Shown piece after piece: positions 17,917-25,583 of a stretch of 64,000 nt of DNA. The stretch lies in assembly GCF_051414115.1 (NCBI RefSeq), contig NZ_JBLKNZ010000001.1:2170001-2234000 (forward strand). Direction: 5' to 3'. Numbering within the stretch: position 1 is the first letter of the stretch; each line of letters begins with the position of its first letter. Source of the DNA: Halovenus marina. Its GTDB lineage: Archaea; Halobacteriota; Halobacteria; Halobacteriales; Haloarculaceae. The position numbers and the translations under genes are program-made. The notes under the pieces are model-generated. The model searched no databases and had not been told where the DNA came from. It saw only the letters and a program-made list of their open reading frames with translations.

Positions 17917-17924
17917 TATAACAA
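17917..17924 (+). promoter_or_regulatory. TATAACAA box of the sulfatase gene
   Basis: TATAACAA ending 27 nt before the ATG at 17951. Among the island's ATAACAA motifs this has the clearest TATA-like spacing on the plus strand. Confidence 0.5.
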
Positions 17925-17950
17925 ATCAGTCTGTAAATTCAGGTGGGGTA

Positions 17951-19243
17951 ATGTCAAACAATATTGTTCTGATCACCGTGGATAGTCTCCGAGCAGACCA
18001 CTGTGGCTGGCTGAATCAGACGGATAGTACGCCACATCTCGATAGCATGGCAGCGGATTCGCTGACGTTCACGTCCGCGATCTCACCCGGACCACGGACC
18101 TTTTCATCTGTCCCAGCGACTCATACTGGAACACCACTAGCGTACACCCAAGACTCTATCGACAGTGATGACGACAGAATCAACCGTATCCGCACCCACC
18201 TCGACACGTTCGAGACCATCAGCGAGGAGTTGCAAAACAGAGGATATACCACTGTCGCATTCACTGCCAACCCGTGGATCAGCGACACGACTGGCTTCGA
18301 CGCTGGCTTCGACACGTTCGTCGAAGTCGGAAAGAACGGAGGGAACATTCATGCACTGTTCAGTGGAACGCCACTCGCAAGAGCAGCGTGGCTGTTCGAC
18401 CACTGGGTGTACAAGGACAGTTTCTTTTGTCAGTGGCGAACGTTCTACGACGACCTGATTGCCACAGTGGATGAACTTGAGGGACCAGTCTTCACCTGGA
18501 TCTTTCTGATCGATACGCACAATCCGTACCTTGTTCCAAGAACAGATCGACACCAGTCATCGACGTACGGGATGTACTCCGGACTGCTTTGAGGCAACAG
18601 CATGTTCACAGAATCGGGCGCCCAGACATCGATCCGACGCACGATCGACCCGAAGACGCTGCGACGGCTGAAAGATGCCTATCGGGACTGCGTTCGCTCC
18701 GTCGATAAATTCATGAATCAACTGATGAACGATATGGACGACGAGACGCTGATAGTGTTTCACTCTGACCACGGTGAAGCGTTCGGTGAACACGGCTCAT
18801 TTGGTCATCAGTCACACCTCTACGAGGAGAATATTCACGTTCCGTTGCTGGTCCACGGAACCGATTGCGACGACACTCTCGATGCCCCCATCTCGACGAT
18901 CAAGATTCCGGAGAGACTCTCCCGATACGCCCAGGAGAAAACACTCAATCCCTCCGAACTGACAGCCGAGTACGTCGTTTCACGAACAGTAGACGATTCC
19001 GCGATCACAGTTCGTGGCGACCGATGGAAGTATCTCCAGACAGAAGACGAAGCACGGCTCTACGATCTGGCAAACGACGGTGAAACGGTCGACGTGTCTC
19101 AGAAGCATCCATCTGTATTCAACGCGCTACAGACAAGAAGTGAGGAGTATCTGGAGGCATTAACCGCTACGACGGAGTCGACGGAGGAAGTAGCTACCGA
19201 TGCGGCGATGGAACAGCATCTTCGCTCGCTCGGCTATCTCTGA
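17951..19243 (+). pseudogene. Sulfatase family protein interrupted by one in-frame TGA
   Basis: Two open frames in the same reading frame are separated by a single TGA at 18590-18592. The first part has the alkaline phosphatase/sulfatase start IVLITVDSLRADH and ISPGPRTFSS at the usual nucleophile region. The second part continues with the metal-site motif FHSDHGEAFGEH and the C-terminal RGDRWKYL and YDLANDGE. Joined, they give about 430 residues, the normal length for haloarchaeal sulfatase-like proteins. The stop follows Leu-Leu and precedes Gly-Asn-Ser; a TGG-to-TGA change is the simplest cause. Members remove or transfer sulfate on glycans. No selenocysteine system is known in Halobacteria, so this is a recent pseudogene or sequencing error, less likely read-through. 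Confidence 0.82.
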
Positions 19244-19349
19244 GCGGTCCCACTGCGTGGCTACTGCCCCAACGCGGTGACAGAACGGATGGACGCGCTC
19301 GACCGTATCCATCGGATAACTAAGCAGATCATCGTCGCTGAGTGCTAGT

Positions 19350-20405
19350 GTGAGTCTCCTCTTCATCCCCGATTACAGCGATGGAAACCCGTATCAGTCG
19401 AACCTCGCAGACGCGCTCGATCAAGAGGTCACATACGGGCGCACGGGGACGAAGTTTCCTGTGCTGGGTGCGCTCTGGAAAGACGACATCGCGGTCGTTC
19501 ACTTCCACTGGTTGAATCTGTTTTTCAAGGGGGACCGGTGGTGGAACACCGCAGTACAGTTCGGATTGCTACTTGTTCGCCTTCTCGCGATACGGCTGGT
19601 GAACGTCCCGGTGGTCTGGACGGTCCACAACGCGACAATGCACGAACCGAACCACCCCCGACTGGAGCGGCAGTTCAAGCGGTGGTTCATCATCTCCGGC
19701 ACCTGTGACAGACTCATCCTCCACTGTGACGCGATAGCGGACACCCTCATCGAGGAACTTGACCTTCCAGAGTCGACACGAGAGCGAATGGACGTGATCC
19801 CCCACGGCCACTATCTCGACAACTACGAGAACACAGCCACCACAGAGGAAGCGCGGGACAGACTGGACATCGACCAGTCAGACACAGTCTTTCTGTTCTT
19901 CGGACTGATACGCCGGTACAAGGGCGTTCTCAACCTCGTCGAATGCTTTCAGACCGCTTCGGTGCCAGACAGCACGCTCGTGATCGCTGGAAACCCAAGG
20001 TCGGAGTCGCTTCACGCCGAACTGCTGGCAGCGACGGACTCCGACGACCGAATCCGCGGGGTCTACGAGTTCATTCCCGACGACGAAATCCAGTACTACA
20101 TGAACGCAGCGGACGTCGTCGTCCTCCCGTTTCGGAGAGTGACGACGTCCGGGAGCGCCGTTCTGGCAATGTCGTTCGGAACTGCGCTGATCGTTTCGCG
20201 ATGTGGCTGTCTGCCGGAACTGATCCCCGAGGATGGGGCGCTCTTCTACGACGCTGACGACGAGACTGGACTCCAAGAGCGTCTGGAGCGGGCCATCGAT
20301 TGTGACGTAGACGCGATGGGCGCGTCCAACAGACGACGGGTCAGCCAGTACGACTGGGCGAGTATCGCAACACAGACCGAACGCGTCTACGCAAAGGCCA
20401 AATAA
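19350..20405 (+). CDS. Family 4-like glycosyltransferase
   Basis: A 351-residue GT-B fold protein. The N-terminal half has VVHFHWLN and VVWTVHNA; the C-terminal half has FFGLIRRYKG near 188, DTVFLFFG, ADVVVLPFRRVTTSGSAVLAMSFG near 252-275 and a final EDGALFYDADD. The S-x-x-xLAMSFG stretch stands where GT4 enzymes carry their E-x7-E nucleotide-sugar motif, so the donor site is atypical. It starts with GTG at 19350 and its TAA stop shares its last base with a REP-like element. It likely adds one sugar in the glycan made by this island. Confidence 0.83.
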   Translation: MSLLFIPDYSDGNPYQSNLADALDQEVTYGRTGTKFPVLGALWKDDIAVVHFHWLNLFFKGDRWWNTAVQFGLLLVRLLAIRLVNVPVVWTVHNATMHEPNHPRLERQFKRWFIISGTCDRLILHCDAIADTLIEELDLPESTRERMDVIPHGHYLDNYENTATTEEARDRLDIDQSDTVFLFFGLIRRYKGVLNLVECFQTASVPDSTLVIAGNPRSESLHAELLAATDSDDRIRGVYEFIPDDEIQYYMNAADVVVLPFRRVTTSGSAVLAMSFGTALIVSRCGCLPELIPEDGALFYDADDETGLQERLERAIDCDVDAMGASNRRRVSQYDWASIATQTERVYAKAK

Positions 20406-20477
20406 TACTGCTGGCTGTCCCATCTCGAACATAGTTCGAACCCGCAAGTCGTGTTCCGAACGGGCAGCCAGCAGTAT
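20405..20477. repeat. Palindromic REP-like element, CTGCTGG arms with CTGTCGG-type interior
   Basis: 73 bp. The outer arms ATACTGCTGGCTGT and CAGCCAGCAGTAT pair, while the left interior reads CCCATCTCGAAC, which is typical of the other subfamily, followed by a different inner stem (GTTCGAACCCG / GTTCCGAACGGG). It looks like a chimera. Its first base is the last base of the upstream TAA stop codon. Confidence 0.85.
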
Positions 20478-20642
20478 AAGCGATCTATAACCAAGGGTAA
20501 GCTATTAAAACCAGATTGTATCGCAGATGTGTCTCCAGCCAGCGAACCCAGAACGACGCTGTTCGTCGCGTCGTCGCGAACGCACCCAACGAGCGGTGGC
20601 TGACGGGTCCACAGGGCCACCCCTGAACGAGGTGACGCGCCG

Positions 20643-22463
20643 ATGAGTCCGAGCGGAGTCGCTGGCGACGACCAGTCTGGCAAGTCTCGGCTGACGTGGT
20701 TGGCCGTCGTCGGCTTCGGAATCGTCCTCGGTCTCGTGGTGATTCTCCTGCGAACGCCCGCTGCGTCCGGGTACGAGCCGTCGATGTATGCCCCGTACCC
20801 GACTTCTTTCTGGGTTCTCGTGGTCGTGGCGTTCACCATCGGCCAGTACATCATTATCAAGGCGGCGCTCTCCCGGAATCTCGCGACGGCCAACTGGCAG
20901 ATCGGATTTCTCCTGACAGTCGTCATCGCCGGACTTCTCGTGTTCATGCCGTACATCCGTGGCTATCCTATCTATGGACGGGCCGACGTAATGACACACA
21001 TCGGGAGCGTGCTGGAGATACAGGCAAGCGGCGGCGAACCGTTCCAGAACATCTATCAGAACATTCACCAGCTCGTACTTGCGCTTTCGTACGCAACCGG
21101 ACTCGAACCCAGTCAGGTCATCAACAGCGTCGGAGGTATTATCTCGGTGTTTTCGATCGTGGCATCGTACGCGTTGGTCGCGACCGTCTTCGATCGGAGA
21201 CGGGCCCTGCTTACGCTCCCCTTCGTCGTGGCGCTGATCGGCGGTCGAGCGTACATGAACCCCTCCCCGTACGCACAGAGTGTCCTGATGCTCCCGTTCG
21301 TGCTGTATCTGTTCGTCAAAAGCCAGCAAGCGGAGTCGTTCGCGACGCGGCTTCCGTTATCTCTCTTCGTCATCGCACTGATCCTCTACCATCCGCTGAC
21401 AGCAGTGTTTCTGATATTCATCTTTCTGATCCATCACGGAGTGACGATAGTCTCGAACCGCGGTGTGTCCAGCGAACACTCCCTTGCGGTGTCGAGTATC
21501 ACGTCGGGAACCACGATGCAACTCTCGCTGGTCGTGTTCGTCGCCTGGTACTACAACTTCGTCGGGATCATTCTCCGATTCGAGACAGTGTTCCAGCGGC
21601 TACTCGACCCGGGGACCAGTCAGACAAAGCTGGACACGTACTCTGCCACGATCAATCAATTCTCCCCGTCGCTCACCGATCTGATGCAGATAGCACTGGT
21701 CAAGTACGGCGAGACCGCAGTGCTGTTGGGGATCGGTTCACTGTTCGTACTGGGGCTGTTCGGGCTGTATCTCAGAGGCCGCCGTCCATCGACGCCCTAT
21801 CTGCTGACGTTCGGTCTCGGGTTCGTCCTCTTTTCGGCGTTCGGGGTGCTGTTTATGATCGTCGACATGATCGGTGGATTCGGTCGGCCACTCATGGTCG
21901 CCCAGTACTTCGGTGCGTTCGTCGCAGGATCACTGCTGTACTGGTGTTACCGATATTTCGACTGGCAGTCGGGAGTGACGACTGTCGCTACGGTCGTCCT
22001 GATCGCATTAGTCGCGATCTCGGTGTTCGGGCTCTATTATTCGTCAGCGGGTGGGGAATCGAACTTTCAGGTGAGCGACCACGAACTTACAGGCGCCGAG
22101 TGGTATTTCGACAACGATCTGGACACGGAGCCACTCCAGGAACAGGGGATTCGGATGTACCGGTTCGAGCACGCACTTAACGGAAGTGAGTCAGAGAACG
22201 TGCCACAGGACGGCACCCGGCCACCCAACCGGTTCAATTACACCGAGTATTCGACGTTCGGGGAGAGCTACAACGAGACCCAGTATTACGTCCTGACAGA
22301 GCAGGCCCGGGTGTTCTACCCGACTGTGTATCCGAACTACGAGCACTTCTGGAGCTACCGCCAGGAGGATTTTGCCCGTCTACCGACCGACCCAACTGTC
22401 TCACACGTCTACGACAACGGTGAGTTCGACATCTACCGGATCGAGCCACCAGCGGGAAGCTAA
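20643..22463 (+). CDS. Large multipass membrane protein, possibly a GT-C type glycosyltransferase
   Basis: A 606-residue protein with about 11-13 hydrophobic helices and a soluble C-terminal domain of some 130 residues (from about 475). After the third helix a loop reads YGRADVMTHIG, an acidic-plus-His motif like that on the first outer loop of polyprenyl-sugar-using GT-C enzymes. A repeated PSPYAQS-type loop follows. No WWDYG motif is present, so it is not AglB. Haloarchaeal clusters often have one such protein beside GT2/GT4 enzymes and a flippase; transferase or polymerase function is inference. Upstream 237 bp contain a REP-like element and a CTATAACC box. Confidence 0.7.
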   Translation: MSPSGVAGDDQSGKSRLTWLAVVGFGIVLGLVVILLRTPAASGYEPSMYAPYPTSFWVLVVVAFTIGQYIIIKAALSRNLATANWQIGFLLTVVIAGLLVFMPYIRGYPIYGRADVMTHIGSVLEIQASGGEPFQNIYQNIHQLVLALSYATGLEPSQVINSVGGIISVFSIVASYALVATVFDRRRALLTLPFVVALIGGRAYMNPSPYAQSVLMLPFVLYLFVKSQQAESFATRLPLSLFVIALILYHPLTAVFLIFIFLIHHGVTIVSNRGVSSEHSLAVSSITSGTTMQLSLVVFVAWYYNFVGIILRFETVFQRLLDPGTSQTKLDTYSATINQFSPSLTDLMQIALVKYGETAVLLGIGSLFVLGLFGLYLRGRRPSTPYLLTFGLGFVLFSAFGVLFMIVDMIGGFGRPLMVAQYFGAFVAGSLLYWCYRYFDWQSGVTTVATVVLIALVAISVFGLYYSSAGGESNFQVSDHELTGAEWYFDNDLDTEPLQEQGIRMYRFEHALNGSESENVPQDGTRPPNRFNYTEYSTFGESYNETQYYVLTEQARVFYPTVYPNYEHFWSYRQEDFARLPTDPTVSHVYDNGEFDIYRIEPPAGS

Positions 22464-22785
22464 CCCGTCGTCTCTCGTATCATTCGTTCGAGGGGCGTCC
22501 AGTTGTACCAGACAAATACCTGATTGAGGTGTCACGTCTCGACGGTGAATCGCTCCCCCGGTTAGCCGGGAAGACGTCCGTGTTCTGATAGAGATAGTGT
22601 GCAACATCCAGAGGCTGTAGTCAGCAAGACCGTTCCGTTTGTTGTACGTCGAGGTTGCTGAACTATCTGCTCAGGAGATGTGTGCCCCGACCGCCGTGTG
22701 TCATTCTCCTTGCAGATACTGTTTGAGCGCCGTGCAAGGTACACAGCGCGATCCTCCGCTCTCGCTACGGGAAGCACATGACGGG
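22464..22785. other. Intergenic region between convergent genes, nothing recognised
   Basis: 322 bp downstream of the multipass membrane protein and of the acyltransferase. Frames on both strands are short and basic. I see no repeat arm, tRNA or strong hairpin; it may contain decayed coding sequence. Confidence 0.35.
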
Positions 22786-23364
22786 TCAGTTGAATTTGCC
22801 GTCGGCTTTGAGACGCTCGTAGTGATCCATATCTCGATGGTCGAACACCTCCGCGGGGTGACCGCCAGCGATCGCACCTCTCGGGATGTCGTGAGTGACG
22901 ACGGATCCCGATTGGACAATCGCACCCTCGCCGATTGAGACGCCGGGGATGATGATCACGTTGATCCCGATCCAGACATTATCCCCGATCGAAACGGATT
23001 TTCGGATGACCGACTCGTCGTACGGGATCGCATCCCCCTCGTAATTATGATTCTCCGTCAGGATCTCGCATCCGGTTCCCGAGTGGACGTTGTCGCCGAC
23101 GGTTACCCGGCCCTCTCCGCGTATCTGTAATTCCCCGAGATGGACGTTGTCGCCGATGACCGTATTCGAATTGACGAGGGTTTCGCCGCCGACCCACAGG
23201 CCCGAACCGACCTTTTCTGCCGTTCGCTCTACCTTCCGCCTGTAGTATCGGTTGCGAAGGTCGTTGTATTGGTCGTGTTTCACCTCCTCGATTTTCCCCA
23301 CGACCGTGATGGCGATATCCGTAAGACTCGAGTAATCAGATAACCGGGCGAGAATACCGGACAT
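22786..23364 (-). CDS. Acyltransferase with left-handed beta-helix (hexapeptide repeats)
   Basis: A 192-residue protein. From about residue 60 it shows tandem hexapeptides ([LIV]-G-x4): VIGDNVHLG, VTVGDNVHSG, VSIGDNVWIG, VSIGEGAIV. The acetyltransferase signature NVWIG-xx-VII-PGVSIGEGAIV is followed by AGGHPAEV, and a catalytic-type His lies in TENHNYEG. This matches the maltose/galactoside/LPS O-acetyltransferase family using acetyl-CoA, so it probably acetylates a sugar of the island's glycan. I chose the ATG at 23364; the ATG at 23403 adds 13 residues and would sit only a few bases from a GGTATAGT box. Confidence 0.83.
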   Translation of the reverse strand: MSGILARLSDYSSLTDIAITVVGKIEEVKHDQYNDLRNRYYRRKVERTAEKVGSGLWVGGETLVNSNTVIGDNVHLGELQIRGEGRVTVGDNVHSGTGCEILTENHNYEGDAIPYDESVIRKSVSIGDNVWIGINVIIIPGVSIGEGAIVQSGSVVTHDIPRGAIAGGHPAEVFDHRDMDHYERLKADGKFN

Positions 23365-23403
23365 AGAGTTAGACTCTACGGAAGGAGCCCTATTAGTATT
23401 CAT

Positions 23404-23864
23404 GTACTATACCTTGTGAAAATGAAATTACCAGTTCTACCGTGATGGGTCGGTCCTCTGTTTGAGAATTCGAGGGTGTCTCCTTCTGGAAACCTCCGTG
23501 CGATAGAGGCGCTGTGTATCTTGCACGTCTTAAGAGACAGAACTGCCATTCGACAGTTGATAGACTGGATCGAGACGTACAACGTTACGGTTGAAACACC
23601 AGTGAGGGTCCGAACGGAGAACACCGAATCGGCCGTCTACGCGTTCGTCTCGTACGCTGGACTACCCCGGTCGACGACTACCCTCTCCTCATCACCGGTC
23701 CCGGAAGACGACGTATTCGGCGTCGTCGCTCGCTCCGGTCCCATTTCCCGACGTAGACTCAAACACCTGTTACCATCGAAGTCCGTAGGCTACACAGAGC
23801 GGAAACAGTACATGTCGCTACGGAGAGGGGGCCAGTCGGAAGGGTCAGGCGACGCGAGTCGTCC
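23404..23864. other. Region with a doubtful 160-codon frame
   Basis: 461 bp upstream of the acyltransferase. A plus-strand frame from GTG 23476 to 23955 is open but ends inside the flippase gene on the other strand. Its codons are mixed at the third position, and the product is basic and Ser/Arg-rich towards the end. The first 70 residues (a helix-rich stretch, then VRVRTENTESAVYAFV) might be a decayed gene. I do not call it. Confidence 0.35.
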
Positions 23865-25367
23865 TCAACCGCGGATCCCATTTACGATCATCCGGATGTT
23901 CTGTCCGACGCCCCAGTCGAACTGCCGTTCGAGCAGAAACGCGACAGAGATGTAGATAGCCGCGCCCGCGGGGATCAACACGAGCAGTTCGACAATCGGC
24001 GACACCGCGATCAGCGTTCGGGCGTACCAGAGCGTGCCGAACATCACCGCTGCCGCAACGAACGGGTACAGATACTCCATGTATATCTGGATCGTATGCC
24101 CTTCTACCAGACGCGCTGCCAGGTAGACATCGATTGGGAGCAAAATGAACAAGGAGATCCCGGTGACGGTGAGTGCCGTCCCCTCGATACCCCACGTCGC
24201 TGTCATCGGCCAGATCGCGATTGCGATACACACGACACGAAGGGATCCGGTTTTTACTAGCAGGTCCGGTCTGCCGAGTGCCTTCCAGACCGCGCCGAAG
24301 TTCCGTGTGATCGCGTGCAACAGTCCGTATATCGCGAGGATCTGCATCGTCAGTATCATCGGCGTCCAGTCAGAGCCGAGGATCGCCCGGACGAAACTCG
24401 GCGCGACGAGGGCGATGCCAAACGACATCGGAAAGGCGAGAAAGGCGGTGAATCGAAGCGACTGGTACAGCGCTCCGCGGAGTTCGTCGAGGTCCTCCTG
24501 AATGGCCGAGTACGCAGGAAACGTGATCTGGGATATCACGCCAGAGACCTCGGTGGCAGGGGTGTCAGCCATCCGGTACGCGTACTGATAGAACCCAAGC
24601 GCCGTGGCGGAGAGGAACCAGCCAACGAATGCGTCGTCACCCGAGTTGTAGAGCCACTGGATGATAGAGGCGCCGGTGATCCACTTGCCGAAGTCGATGA
24701 GTTCTCGCGCCGCGTCGATGTCGAACGACGGCCACGGGCGATAGTCGTGGAGAACGTACGAGAGCACGAGTTTGATAGTGGGACGACTCAACGAGGCAAA
24801 CACGAGCGCCCAGACAGTCGGCGAGTACAGAGCATAGGTCACGCCGACGACGAACTGCGCGAACCCACCGCTCGTGTTATACAGGAAGTGCTTGTGGAAT
24901 TCGAGATTTTTCTTGAAGTACACGACGCCGGGGTTCCGAAGCCCGTATATCACCGGCGAGAACGCGAGTGCACGGATAACTGGCTGGGCGCGCGGCTCTC
25001 CGAACAGCTGGGCGATAAGAGGTGAAAGCAAGAAGAGCACACCGAAGATGAGCAGGCCACGGGCGATCTCGAGACACCAGGTCGTGTCGAGATAGCTGTC
25101 GACGTTCTTCTCCTTTTGTTGAATGAGTGCAGCATTCAGACCGATATCGGTAAATCGTCTCGTGGCCCCAACTGTGAGGAGTGCAATCCCCAGTAACCCA
25201 AATTCTCTCGGGGAGAGCAGTCTGGCGAGAACGATTAACATCAGAATCTGCATGGATCTGGCGGCGAGTTTGGTCGCCGACACCCAGATGCCGCTTTTGA
25301 TAGTTCGCTGTAACACCGACCCCGTCGGAACGAGATGTGCGAGAATCGCTTTGATTCGCTCTTTCAT
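23865..25367 (-). CDS. Polysaccharide biosynthesis protein, Wzx-like oligosaccharide flippase
   Basis: A 500-residue protein with 12-14 membrane helices and the family opening SGIWVSATKLAARSMQILMLIVLARLLSPREFGLLGIA. A later FVGWFLSATALGFYQYAYR region matches the MATE-like MOP superfamily (RfbX/Wzx). It would move lipid-linked oligosaccharides across the membrane, after the GT2/GT4 enzymes and before surface attachment. The ATG at 25367 gives the usual short amphipathic N-terminus. A REP-like element begins 21 bp upstream of the start codon, and an ATAACAA motif is at 25521-25528. Confidence 0.87.
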   Translation of the reverse strand: MKERIKAILAHLVPTGSVLQRTIKSGIWVSATKLAARSMQILMLIVLARLLSPREFGLLGIALLTVGATRRFTDIGLNAALIQQKEKNVDSYLDTTWCLEIARGLLIFGVLFLLSPLIAQLFGEPRAQPVIRALAFSPVIYGLRNPGVVYFKKNLEFHKHFLYNTSGGFAQFVVGVTYALYSPTVWALVFASLSRPTIKLVLSYVLHDYRPWPSFDIDAARELIDFGKWITGASIIQWLYNSGDDAFVGWFLSATALGFYQYAYRMADTPATEVSGVISQITFPAYSAIQEDLDELRGALYQSLRFTAFLAFPMSFGIALVAPSFVRAILGSDWTPMILTMQILAIYGLLHAITRNFGAVWKALGRPDLLVKTGSLRVVCIAIAIWPMTATWGIEGTALTVTGISLFILLPIDVYLAARLVEGHTIQIYMEYLYPFVAAAVMFGTLWYARTLIAVSPIVELLVLIPAGAAIYISVAFLLERQFDWGVGQNIRMIVNGIRG

Positions 25368-25388
25368 CTAGCTCACCCGTGGAGGCTG

Positions 25389-25468
25389 ATACTGTCGGTT
25401 GTCCCATCTCGAAGACAATCCGCCACCGGAGGTGGCGAATAGTTGGACGCACGTACAGCCGACAGTAT
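25389..25468. repeat. Palindromic REP-like element, CTGTCGG subfamily
   Basis: 80 bp, with outer arms ATACTGTCGGTTGT and ACAGCCGACAGTAT differing at one position that would be a G-U pair in RNA. The inner stem pairs CCGCCACC with GGTGGCG around a CGGAG loop. It lies upstream of the flippase start, so here it would be in a 5' region rather than after a stop codon. Confidence 0.9.
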
Positions 25469-25520
25469 GAACCGAACGTCGACGCGGTTGCATTACTGGA
25501 GAGGAGCGACAGACACCATG

Positions 25521-25528
25521 TTGTTATA
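25521..25528 (-). promoter_or_regulatory. TATAACAA motif upstream of the flippase gene
   Basis: Minus-strand TATAACAA between the toroid-formyltransferase stop and the REP-like element, 154 nt before the flippase start. If it is the promoter, the REP-like element would be transcribed in the leader. Confidence 0.4.
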
Positions 25529-25583
25529 TTCGGTCTACTCCACGCGAACAGTCGTCGGTTCGGAAAACAGTCGTCGAACGCAG

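Noticed and set aside
18590..18592. Selenocysteine coding at the sulfatase TGA
   Set aside because: No selenocysteine machinery is known in Halobacteria, the position is not a catalytic residue, and no SECIS-like hairpin is apparent.
20643..22463. AglB oligosaccharyltransferase
   Set aside because: No WWDYG or DxxK-type motif of AglB is present despite the multipass topology.
23476..23955. 159-codon plus-strand frame
   Set aside because: Mixed codon usage, Ser/Arg-rich end, and its 3' part overlaps the flippase gene on the other strand. A decayed gene cannot be excluded.
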